The notes under the pieces are model-generated. The model was given only the letters and a program-made list of their open reading frames with translations, had not been told where the DNA came from and searched no databases. A program made the translations under genes and the position numbers. Below are positions 13,423 through 25,577 of a stretch of DNA of 64,000 nt, piece by piece; position 1 is the first letter of the stretch; each line of letters starts with the position of its first letter. The stretch is from NCBI GenBank assembly GCA_025890175.1, contig JANPYM010000015.1, positions 512,492 to 576,491 of the forward strand, written 5' to 3'. This DNA is from Ciborinia camelliae. Its lineage: Eukaryota; Ascomycota; Leotiomycetes; Helotiales; Sclerotiniaceae.

Positions 13423-13752
13423 ATTGTCTCTCTTTTTAAAGCTTTTCATTCTGAAAAGGTTTAGTTTAGAACTTTCGAACAAACTAGGATATATATATAT
13501 AATTAATTATATAATTTTTCTAGTAACTCAATTATTACTTAATATTATCCTTACTATTTAGTAATCCTATACCCAATTAAAACTAGTTTAATCAAATACT
13601 ACTAAATGAATTTAGAGTTATCCAATCATTAAACAAATATATCCTCACCTTAATTAACTAAATTGGATTTGTTAGCTCCACATTTGTTAGCTCCATATTT
13701 ATTTACTAATTAAAATCCCAAAATGGATTTATTAATAAAATCCCTAATATTT

Positions 13753-14218
<466 letters not shown>

Positions 14219-14325
14219 CAATTTTATATTATTATAATAATATAACAATTTTATATTATTATAATAATATAACAATTTTATATTATTATAATAATATAAC
14301 AATTTTATATTATTATAATATATTT
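14219..14325. repeat. 27-bp minisatellite, about four units
   Basis: The word ACAATTTTATATTATTATAA recurs with an exact 27-bp period (its C falls at 14219, 14246, 14273 and 14300). It grew out of the edge of the AAT microsatellite: the unit contains ATAACA and ATAATAATA pieces. Confidence 0.9.
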
Positions 14326-14365
14326 AAATCAAGTATATAATTTTGTAGATTATTATAAATTATAT

Positions 14366-14531
14366 GAAATATATAGAAACTGTAATATTTGGCATTTTAA
14401 TGAAAGCAAAATTTTGAAAATGAAATATATTAAAATTGCAATGTTTAATATTTCAATAAAAGCAAATTTTGAAAATGAAATATATCGAAATTGTAATGTT
14501 CGATATTTCGATAAGGGCAAATTTTGAGTAT
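14366..14531. repeat. Tandem repeat, three units of 55-56 bp
   Basis: Units start at 14366, 14422 and 14477 with GAAATATAT and end around TTTTGAAAAT. The third unit keeps CG words (TCGAAATTG, TTCGATATTTCG) where the first two have A or T, so units differ by RIP-like transitions. No coding sense is visible. Confidence 0.85.
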
Positions 14532-16330
14532 TGAATTTCGGTATATCGATAAGAAATAATCGGTATGAAAAGTATAAAATGTAAATAATTAATATAATAA
14601 AATGTGATTTTGAAAATATTATTGATATTAAATGATTTGTAGAATGAATATATGGTTTTATAAATGATTATAAACTATATACTAATTTTAAGATAATTGC
14701 AAACTAAAAAAATGAAATTAATATTGAAATATAAAATGTAATTTTAAAAATTATTAATACTAAATGATTTATATTATTGTATTGTTATTAATTTGTATAT
14801 TGAGTAGATAAAATATATTTTATTAATAATTGATTTAATTGTATATAATAAAATAATATTGAAGTTCGAAAATGAAGTTTAATAAAAAAATAAGAAAAAA
14901 ATAAAGAAATTTAAAATTAAAAAAATATATGGCTTTTTGTTAATTATCTTTATTTTTTGGTAGATAATTTTTTTTTTTTAAAAAAAATGTTTTTTTATAT
15001 AATTTAGTATATTTAAATATTATATTTTATTGGCTTTTGCAAATGAATTTTGTATAGGATATTTTTTATACTTATATTTTAATACAAACAATTGTGGGCT
15101 TTTACCTACATTTACTATTTGATTTTATTGAATGGCCTATAATTATTTTATAACCGCTAATTTGATTAAAAGATTATTTTATGATTATTAATTTAATTGG
15201 AATATTTATATTTATTTTAAGGTTAATCCGGGTTTATAATTTGTTAAGAGAATAATTTTTATATAAAATTAAGGTGGGTAGTGGAAATAATAAAAAGATT
15301 GTAGATTAAAACTATATAGCGATCTATAATTATATATTAGATACGGGGTAAGCTATACTAGGCTAAGCTAGGCTAGTATGGTATTAAAATATAATACCTG
15401 ACTTCACTACTTTAATATAATTTTTAAAATAAATAAAATAATTAATAAAATTTATAACAAATTATTATAATTATACTAAAATAAAATTATAAAATTCTTT
15501 TAAAAAATATTTAATATAAAGATTAGTTAATTAATAATTTATAAAATAATCAAAAAAATCAATTTTATTTATAAATAATTAATAATAAAGATAATCTAAA
15601 AAAATATAGAATTAAAAAATAATTAAATAAATAAAATGTAATTCTTTTAATAAAATCAGATTGTTTATATTAATAAATTAGATAATAATAATTATACTAA
15701 TAATTATAAATATAGATATAATTGAAAAGATATTAAAATAAAGATATAAAGATAATTAACAGATTATATAAGAATTTCAATATTATTAATATATATAATT
15801 AAAGATTATATTGTATTAATTACTTTTTTAAATATTTTTGATATAAGTATTTTTTATAATTTTATTATTAAAGATATTTTATTTATATATAATTTATATT
15901 CTAACCTACAATTTATTATTATAATAAATAATATTTTAATTTATTATACTTTTATAAATAAAATTAAAAAAACAATAATGAATTATAAGATTTTAATTTA
16001 ATATTTTTTATTATATTTTCCTAATCTATATTTAATTAAATTAAGTTTTAAAAATTTGAAAAACTTTATATATTGAAATTATTATACTAAATATTCTAAA
16101 TATTATATTTATTAATATTTTTTTAAATAAATTATTAAAAAAGATTATATTAATATAAAAGCAATTATAAAAATAAAAATATATTTTTTGAATTACAAAA
16201 TTTATTTACAATATTTTTTTTATTAAATTAGATTAAGTTTTCAGTTTATATAATTATTATTTATAAATTATTAGTTTTTTAATTTCAAAAAAATATTAAA
16301 TATTTTTTATTATTATTATTTTTTATAATA
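14532..16330. other. AT-rich stretch with one GC hairpin island
   Basis: Mostly A/T with no gene. 14900-15300 is somewhat less degraded. 15341-15412 is a short GC-containing island with ATACTAG and CTAGTAT arms around AGGCTAAGCTAGG and a GGTATT/AATACC hairpin next to it. It resembles the hairpin cores of the LTR islands, but I could not define ends, a duplication or a second copy. Confidence 0.55.
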
Positions 16331-16335
16331 TATTT

Positions 16336-16510
16336 TGTTGAGAGTAGCCAGGGCCGTATGAGCCGTACGGACCGCGAAGCGGCCCGTAGGCCTAATACGG
16401 TCTAGCGTCCTATCTCAAGCTTAAATAGCATACAAGGTTCAATCTTAGTTCTATAGTAATATCAAATACATCACACAACTTGCACCTTCACGTGATCTAC
16501 CTTTTCAATA
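16336..16510 (+). mobile_element. Solo LTR, family A copy 2
   Basis: 175 bp, nearly identical to 11690-11865, with a few transitions (GGCTTAGCGCC to GGTCTAGCGTC; end CAACA to CAATA). Exact 5-bp duplication TATTT (16331-16335 and 16511-16515). CACGTG at 16489-16494. The nested hairpin core is intact. Confidence 0.9.
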
Positions 16511-16546
16511 TATTTTAAAAGTATTTATTTTCTTTTTAATATTTAT

Positions 16547-16723
16547 TGTTGAGAGTAGCCAGGGCCGTATGAGCCGTACGGACCGCGAAGCGGGCCGTAG
16601 GCCTAATACGGCTTAGCGCCCTATCTTAAGCTTAAATAGCATACAAGGTTCAACCTTAGTTCTATAGTAATTTCAAATACATCACACAACTTGCACCTTC
16701 ACGTGATCTACCTAATTTCAACA
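16547..16723 (+). mobile_element. Solo LTR, family A copy 3
   Basis: 177 bp, same orientation as copy 2 and only 36 bp downstream of it. Exact 5-bp duplication TTTAT (16542-16546 and 16724-16728). It differs from copy 1 by GCGGCCCG to GCGGGCCG in the hairpin and by TAATTT for TTTT before the end. CACGTG at 16700-16705. Separate duplications show that copies 2 and 3 are two insertions and not the LTR pair of one element. Confidence 0.9.
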
Positions 16724-16728
16724 TTTAT

Positions 16729-17489
16729 TAATATTTTAATTAATATATTCAAAAAGAAATATTATTAACAATTTTCAATTATTTTAAAATAAAGAATTTT
16801 TTATAAACTAATTTTATAATATTATTAATTATTTTTTATTAAATAATATTTATTATTTTTGTATTTAATTATTCTTTATATTTTTATAATAATAAAAACT
16901 TTTTTTTTTATATTAATAAAAAAGTAAAGGTTTTAAAGTTTTTTTAGAATAATAAAATAATAGATTAATTATTTTGTATTTGTAATAAATAGGATAATAA
17001 TATAAAAGAAAATGATTATTAATAATAAACCCAAAGCAAAGGTTAAGAATATTATTGTTATAAAAAAAATTAATAAATATTAATAATAAATTGTAAAATC
17101 GAAATAAAAATAAAGGTGGAAGAAGGTTTTTTTTTTTTATTATAAATTTTAAATTATTATAAATTTTGTTTATTAATTTATTTCGTTATTTATATATATA
17201 ATAATAATTCCAATATTATTTTTTTTTTTTATAAAAATATATTTTCTTTATTTAAATTATTTGTTAATTAATATTATATAATATTGTTTTATAATAAAAA
17301 TTCAATATATACAATTATAATTAAAATATTTATATTTTGTATATCTTTAATATTTAGAAACTTTATATTAATATTTTTTTGTTTTAAAATTTTCTTTTTT
17401 TTAAATATTTATTCTTTTCAATTACTTTTTTATTATAATATTATATTTAATCCTTTTTTTTTTTTTTTTTTTTTTTTAGCTTTTTTATT
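16729..17489. other. AT-rich stretch without recognisable feature
   Basis: A/T-rich sequence ending in a T run (about 17454-17477) just before element C. No gene or repeat pair is visible; the small reading frame at 17284-17529 is low-complexity and runs into the LTR. Confidence 0.6.
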
Positions 17490-17494
17490 ATTAT

Positions 17495-17741
17495 TGTTGG
17501 GAAAATCATGTGACCTACCGGTCACGTGACCTGCACGTGACTAGCACGTGATCAGGCACGTGATGGTTCGACTAGCACCGCGAACCTACTAGAACGCCTA
17601 GTGCGTCCTAGTACGTTCTAGTACAGCACTAGACCTCTATATAATTATCTATTCTAGTATAACTTTATTAATCAGAGATTATTAATATATATACTATAAA
17701 TTGAAAGTACTTTACATTTTAAAACTATATTAATATTAATA
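17495..17741. repeat. Left LTR of element C
   Basis: The outer 160 bp are intact. Four CACGTG sites stand at 17523, 17534, 17545 and 17557, spaced 11, 11 and 12 bp. Next come a GGTTCG/CGAACC inverted repeat (17565-17586) and an 8-bp CTAGAACG/CGTTCTAG inverted repeat (17589-17596 with 17614-17621). The inner end is RIP-mutated: AATATTAATA stands for GATATCAACA. Confidence 0.93.
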
Positions 17742-20465
17742 CTAATTAATAATATTATAAATTAAAGGCTTTAGATTTCTATTAAAAAAGTATTATAATT
17801 CTTTATAAAATCCGAGATTAATATATAATTTAAAAAAATTATAAATATTAAATAATTATATTATTATAATAATATTAATTATATTATTTTAATAAAATCG
17901 AAATTAAAAAACAAAAATTAATTATATTTTTAATTTAAAATTTGTTTTATTTAAAAATATATTTTATATTATTATAATTAAAGATTATATTTAAAAAGTT
18001 TAGATTTTCAATAATAAAAATATTAATCTTTATTAAAATATTAAAAATATTATTTTTTTATTTTTAAAACAAATTAGCAAATCAAAAATATAAAAAATAA
18101 TATTTAAATTATTTATAATTAAAATTTATATTTATTATATATTTTTTATATAATATTATATACAAAAAAATACTTTTTTTTATTTTACAATTTTATTTTA
18201 TTATTTATAATTATTATTTTTTTTATTGAAAAATATTTATTATTTATTTTTTTCACAACAATTATTCTAAAAATATATTAACATTAATAATATTAATTAT
18301 ATTTGCTAAGCTTTATAATTTGTAAATTAACAACAAAATATATTTTACAAAATAATTTGTAAAAATATAAAAATTATTTAAATTTTACAATATTAATTCT
18401 AACAAACTTATTTTATATATCAAATTCAAATATAAATAATATAAAAAAAAAATATTTATAATAAAAATTTTATTAATATTTTTTATAACAATTTTAATAT
18501 ATTTATAATTACAAAATTCAAAATTATTAAAAAAATTTATTTATAATAATTTTAAAAAATATTTTGTATTTAAAGTATTTATATTTAAATTATTAAAATT
18601 GATTTAGTTATAATTTTTTATTAAATTATATAGAATATTAAATATATATTATAAATAAAAGAATAAATAAGGGAATATTTAAAAAATAAAAATATTTTTA
18701 TATTAAGATTTTAATCCAATAATATTTTTTATTAAATTTATATAGATTTTTAAAAAAAAAAAACGATAATAAGTTGAAATATAATTATAAAAATAATAAT
18801 AATAATAATTTAAACAATTTTAATTATAATTTTAATAATAATAATAATAAAAATAAATAATATAAATAAAATAATAAAGCTAAAAATAATTTTTATATAT
18901 TTAAAAATCAAAATATATAAATTTTAATTAATTTTTAAAAATTTTATTTATTTAAAAAAAAATATAATAAAGAAAATAATAATTTCGATTATAAATTTTT
19001 AATTTTTTATAAAATAATATAATATATAAAAATGTTAAAAGATTTATTTTATAAAGGTTTTTTTTTAATATTTAAAAATAATATTTTGATTTTTTATTAT
19101 ATTACAAAAAAGATTTGTTAATAATATTTAAAAAATTTTATAATTATATTAAATATAATTTTAAGAAAACTAAATATTATTATAATATATTAAATAAATA
19201 AAATATAATTTTGTTTAAAACTGTTTAGATTAAATATAATAATAAAATGTTTAACAAATATTTTTTAATTTTTATTAAAAAGTTATAATAATTTTAATAA
19301 TATTTTAATTTTAAATTTTGTTATTTAAAACTTTTTTATAATAAATTTATTATAATTTATAAGAATATTAAAATTTATTTGTATATTTATTATAATCTAA
19401 AATTTAATATTATAAATTTTATTAATTAATTCAAATAATTAATAAATATATAGAAAAAGATTTATTTAAAAAGATTTATTAATTTAATATTATTTATAAA
19501 TTGTAAATATTGTAATAATAATAACCCTTACGTTAATTCGAAAAATTGATTATATTAATTGCGAAAAGATAAAAAATATTAGATTTGCAAAAAAAACAAA
19601 TATAGGTTAATAAATTATTTAAAGAAAAAATAAAAAAAGTTTAAATATAAATATTAAAAAAAGTTTAAAAACAAAAATAATAATATATTTAATAAATATT
19701 TTAATTTATTTTTTATTAATTATAAAAAAAAACTTTTTAAAAACAAATTTAAAAATTTTAATAACGAAAATATTAATATTTTTTTTTTAGAATTAAATTT
19801 TTAAAATAAAAACGAAAATAAATTTGAAAAGATTTATTTTATAATATTAAAATTTATTTAATTTTAAAAAATCTTTATAGAATTATTGAATCGTATAATT
19901 CTTTATATTATTATCAATAAAATCCAAAAATAATTTATAATTATTTTTTGATATAATAAAAATAAATTTTATAATATTATAATTAATATTGATATTATAA
20001 AACATTTTATAATTAAATATAATCAATATTTAGTTTAATAAAGATTTTTTAAAAATAAAATTAACAAAAAAATAATAAAAACTATTAATATCAATTTTAA
20101 TATAAATATAATATTATTTATTAAATTATTTTTATTTCAATTATTTTTTAGAATTATTAAATTTTATATTATTCAAATTAATATTTTTTTTTTTTTAATT
20201 TAATAAATATAAATAAAATAAAATATTTTTTTAATAATTTTATTAATATATTAATTATTTTAAAATAAAAATACTTTATTATTTGATATAATAATTATAT
20301 TTTTTTATTATAAAAAATTTGTTTTATTATATTTATATAAAAAACTATTGTAAAAAACAATTATTATTTTATTAATATTAAATTTTATTATTTATATTAT
20401 TATTTCGATTATTTTTTTATATAAAAATTCTAATAAATTCTTAAGTATACAAAATATAATAAAAG

Positions 20466-20619
20466 TGTTGGATAAATCACGTGCCTACGGCACGCTTGCG
20501 GCACCCCCGCGCTAGCGGGCATATATAGTTGATCTGTAGTATAGTTTTTAGAGCTTCGAGCCAAATACACTGCATACTATAGTACATTTGTTTCTCCATC
20601 GCCTATAGTGATTCCAACA
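20466..20619 (-). mobile_element. Solo LTR, family B copy 2, nested in element C
   Basis: A 154-bp island reading TGTTGGATAAATCACGTG at the left and TAGTGATTCCAACA at the right. On the minus strand it is TGTTGGAATCAC...TTATCCAACA. The 5-bp duplication AAAAG is exact (20461-20465 and 20620-20624). Hairpins: GTGCC-TAC-GGCAC (20481-20493) and CCCGC-GCTA-GCGGG (20506-20519). CACGTG at 20478-20483. It is unmutated although it lies in the RIP-destroyed interior of element C, so it probably arrived after that RIP or was too short to be hit. Confidence 0.88.
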
Positions 20620-23453
20620 AAAAGTATTATAAATATTAAATATTTTATTAAATATTATATATATTATTAATTATACAGAAAATTATTTAAATATTTTAAA
20701 TTTATATTATAAAATAATATTAAATTTAATTATTTTATTTTTATAAACATAATATATATAAAAAACAAGTTAATATTTTATATTATAAATAAATCGATTT
20801 ATTTTTAGATTATTCGATAATTTAATAATATATTAATAAAATATATATAAAATATATTAAAAAAATATTAACTAAATATTTATTTTAAATTATCAAATTA
20901 TATTATTTATAATATTAAAAAGAATTTCGTTAACAAAAAATTCAAATAAAATATAATATTTATAAAAATCGCTATAAAATATATATTAATTAAGATTTAT
21001 AATTTTATTGGGATTATAAAATATTATTATTATTCGTTTTATTATATATATATTATTATTTTTAAAAAGTTAATAAATTTAAAGATTTTGAAAAAATTAG
21101 TGTTTTAAATAATTATTAAAACAATTAACAATATTATAGAATTAAACAGTTTTGTTTTTATATTTTTTGTATTTGAAATATATTTCTAAATAATTAATAA
21201 CAATCTGTTTATTATTATAATATTTCAAAGAACCACTATAATCTAAAAAACTATAAAAAAAATTTGCAAAATTAAAATTTAATATTAAATTATAAATATT
21301 TTATAAAAAAAAAATAGTTTATTAATTTTTGTAATATATAAATTATTTTTGAATTCCAATATATTTATATAAAAAAAAAAATATATATTATTATAAATAA
21401 ATAAATTAAATTATTTATATTATTATCAATAAACAATAAAATATACAAAATTGATTTGTTAAATAAATTAATAAAATTTAGAATAATTATAATACAATTA
21501 TTTTATTAAAAATCGAAATTGAATAAATTAAATATTAATTTTATTTTTTGTAATAGATTCGAATACATTTTTTTATTTTAATATATTAGAACTATACTAT
21601 AAATTATAATTTTAATAATATTATATTTTTTAATATTATAATCTTTAATATTATTTTTTAACCCAAAATTATAAATATAATTTTACAAATATATACAAAA
21701 CAAATTACAAAATCGAATTAATATTATAAATAATTAAGAATTTTAATTATATATATTTTTATAAAATAACAAATTTTAATAAAAAAATAATTATTTAAAA
21801 TTATAAAATAAATTATTTATTAATAATAACATTTTTTTTTTATATATATAAAATTATAATATACAAAAATTAATAAATTTATTGAAAACAATATATTTAA
21901 AATCGTTTTTTTAAAATAAATACTTTAAAAAATTAGAATTTTTAATTCAAAATTTATTAATATAATTAAAAACAAAAATATTAATAAAGTTTATTTAAAA
22001 TTGCGATTTATAGTTTAAATATATAAAAATCAAAAAAAAATTATTATTTTTATTTAATTATTTATAATTTAAAAAATTAATTAATATATATTATTGATTT
22101 TAATAATAAATATTTTTATAATCTCAATTTATTTTTATAATATTATTTAAATTTATATATAGTTTATTACAAATCTTTATCATTTATTTTATATATATTT
22201 ATTATTCAAAATAAAATTAAAATTGAATATTATTTTATAGATTATAAAACCACTTTATAATATATTAAAAATTAGAAATTATTGGTTTAGCATTTATTAT
22301 AATTATTATATTAACAAATTTTAAATAATATAATTTATTTATAATTTTTATTTATTTTATACAAATAAATACAATTTTGATTTAATTAGTTTTTAAATTA
22401 ATAATATCTTTATTATTAATAATAAAGTTTTTATAAAAAAAGAATAAATAAAATTAATGTAAGCCAAATTTTTTACAAAAAGTTATAAGAAATTAACAAA
22501 ATTAATATTATTAAAGTTTAATAATAATCTAATTACTTTTTATAATAAAAATATTTATTTTAATTAAAAAAAATAATATAATAATTTATATTTAATAAAA
22601 ATCGAATAAATAAATATATAAAAAATTAAAAGAAAAATATAGAAATTAATTATTTTAAAAAAACAATATATTAAACAATACATCTAAAAAATATATTTTA
22701 TAATAGTTTATTAATTAAAAGCTTTTTGTAATCTTTTTATTATTACCCAAATAATAAATCTAAAAAAAAAGAATACTAAAAAACTAAACAAAAAATTTTA
22801 ATAATAAATAAATAATTCAAAAAAAAAACTTAATTTTATATTTTTTAATTTTGATTTGTTTAATATAATTATTTTTATTAACATATTATTTACTAATAAT
22901 ATTAATATATTATTATAAATAAAATTTATAATCATTTTTATTAATAAATATAGAAAAATTAATATTATACATTAATTATCAATTAAATATAAATAAATTA
23001 TTAAAAATATTTTAACTTTAAAACTTTACGAATTTATGTATAAATTTAATATTGAAATTATAATTAAAAAAATTATTAATACTATATTATAATTATAATT
23101 ATAAATATTATTAATATTATATATCAATTTCAAATCATTTTTCAATTTATTAATTAAATTTGATTTGATATTAGAAAAGAGATTTATAATCAATATTATA
23201 TTTTTTTAATAATTTTATAAATAAAAAAAAATTATTAAAATCAAATAAATTAATGAAAATACGAATTCGGCTGATATTATAATAATAAAAAAACTATACT
23301 CGATATTAAAAAATTTTATTGATATTAATAAAATAAATATCAAGAAATTTTAATAAGTAAAATATAATTAAAATAAAAAAATAAAAAAATTTATATACAA
23401 TATATAATTTTAAGTATATAAAAGTTTATTGCAATTTTAAAAAGAATCCTTAA

Positions 23454-23700
23454 TATTAAAAAAATTATATAATTTATTAATTATATAACCTATATATAAC
23501 TAGCACATAATTAGGTATATAATAATTCGATTAATATTGCAAATTTATTAAAACGTTTAATATATTCTAATATATTTTAATACAATATTAGATCTTTATA
23601 TAATCATTTATTCTAATATAGCTTTATTAATCAAAAATTATCAATATATATATTATAAATTGAAAATACTTTATACTTTGAAACCACATTGATATCAACA
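23454..23700. repeat. Right LTR of element C
   Basis: Aligns over its full length with 17495-17741. The inner (left) end is strongly mutated (TATTAAAAAAATTATATAAT for TGTTGGGAAAATCATGTGAC), which removes all four CACGTG sites. The outer end keeps AAACCACATTGATATCAACA and is followed by the ATTAT duplication. Confidence 0.93.
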
Positions 23701-23705
23701 ATTAT

Positions 23706-25577
23706 TATTATTTGTTTCAAAACTTAAATCTAGTTTTATATATCATATACATTTTTTTTTAAAATTTAAAGCTTTTTTAATAAAAAAAATAACGATATAT
23801 TTTTTAAAAAAAATATAATATATTTTTATTTTAATAATATTCTAATATTTTTTATCAAAATACTTTTAAATATATAAATTATATAAAATATTTTTTTATT
23901 GTTTTTAATTAATAATATTATTAAATTTATTTTTATTATCTTTTATTAATTTAATAAAAACAATTTATTTTTATAATATTAGTTTATTTATCAATAATAT
24001 ATATTTTAGATTTATTTAATTTTTTTTTTTGTATTTTGTAATTAAAATCATTTTAATTTTATTAAAAAAAATTGTTTATATTAATAATTTTATAAATAAT
24101 TAAATAAAACTTTTTATTTATAAATTAATTAAAAACAAATTTATAAAAAGAAAAAATTTAATAATAAAATATTAATATATTAAATCTAAATTTAATTTTA
24201 ATAAAAAAAAGTATTTAAAAAAAAGAAAAGGAAAAAGAAAAAAACAATAATAATAATAATAATAATAAAAGTTTTATTATTTTTTAATATATTTTTTATA
24301 AATTATATATTTTTTGAAAAAAGTTTTTTATATTTTTGAAAAATAAAAATAATAGTAATTGATAAAAACAAAAACATTTGTTTTTGAAATAAAACTTTTT
24401 TAATAAATTTATAAATGCAAATAGATTTTTTAAAAACAAAAGAAAATGAATTTATTTTTTTAATAAAATATTTTGTTTTTTTAATTTTTGTAATTATTTT
24501 GTATTAAAAATTAATTAAATTAAAGTAATGATGGTGGAGATATAAATAATAGAGTTATAATTAAAATTAAAAATGGGTTTGTTTAAGGAGAAATTTGTTT
24601 AAGTATTAAAAGTTATGTTTTGGATATATATTATAAAATTTGGTGTAAACTATTATTATGATTAAGCGAGAGCCTATTATTCAAAATCCATTGTTCGGTC
24701 ATTTATCTCGAAAAGCCCCCCAAAAGAGCCCGCCAAAGGTTTGAAGGGAGGTAGCTCTATGAAACTCCCTTTTAACAGTCATATATTCAAGATTGATAGC
24801 GGCGATCAATACTTAGCTATAAAGGACCACAAAACCAATGCCCATCAATCGGCTGCAGATTCAATACTTTAGCTTGTTGAAGTTATAATGGATTTGGGAT
24901 TAATTGGATTGACCAACATTTTATCAAGAAGGATCAACGTAATTCCAAATGATCCAATATGCCTTAAACCTTCTGTTTTTAATAACTATGTCAAATGCAC
25001 AGCCCTTTACGGACAAGTCTGCCTCATATAACATCACAGCAAACCCAAAGTATTCGCATAAACAATATTAATTATCTATCTCTACCACATCCCGAGGATT
25101 CAACGCATCGATTTTCGACCCTAGACGTAGGATCCGTACCAGATACAGTACAGCCTTCGCAAAACCTCTTCCTTTTCCAGATATGTAAGTTTTGTATCGT
25201 ATCGAATCCTCTAAATATATTCTAAACAGCGAATCAAAGTAAACGAGAGCAAGTAGAATAGTCCTCCAAAAAATCGAGTAATATGAGAATACCTCGATTC
25301 TCCTGAAATATACCCTTCACCCAAACGCCCTTCCAAGAAGGAAATATAAATAGTAATAATCTTATGTCGCAAAAAATTTGATGTGGGAATCTAGTGTCTG
25401 ATCCATGGATCAGATAAACGATGCATGGCCCCAAACTCCATCCCCGAGGGATAAAAGTGCCATTTACTCCCCCTCGCACCTAATTTTAAACATCCGACGT
25501 TGCTCTTCCAACCTGCCAATTAACACCAGAAATACGAGTGCCCAGCCTCCCTAAAATACTACCACCCTCACGGCGAC
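23706..25577. other. Transition from AT block to euchromatin; no gene seen
   Basis: A/T-rich sequence continues to about 24,540, then base composition becomes normal within a few hundred bases. 24,650-25,577 has ordinary composition and lies downstream of the helicase gene, which ends at 25,578. The short frames at 24995-25225 (+) and 25234-25479 (-) have no recognisable domain and are probably not genes; the latter may be helicase 3' UTR. Confidence 0.6.

Larger units (their letters stand above)
17495..23700. mobile_element. Full-length RIP-degraded LTR retrotransposon, element C
   Basis: A 6206-bp element with two direct LTRs of exactly 247 bp (17495-17741 and 23454-23700). The target-site duplication ATTAT is exact (17490-17494 and 23701-23705). 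Outer ends are TGTTGG and CAACA. The 5.7-kb interior is RIP-converted, with no readable protein domain, so the superfamily is undetermined. A family B solo LTR (20466-20619) sits inside it with its own duplication. Length and ends are typical of fungal Copia or Gypsy elements. Orientation is not resolved. Confidence 0.93.

Noticed and set aside
16336..16723. Family A copies 2 and 3 as the LTR pair of a very small element
   Set aside because: Only 36 bp lie between them and each has its own duplication (TATTT and TTTAT).
24995..25479. Short frames of 76 (+) and 81 (-) residues beside the helicase
   Set aside because: No domain, no homologous look, and their position fits the helicase 3' flank.
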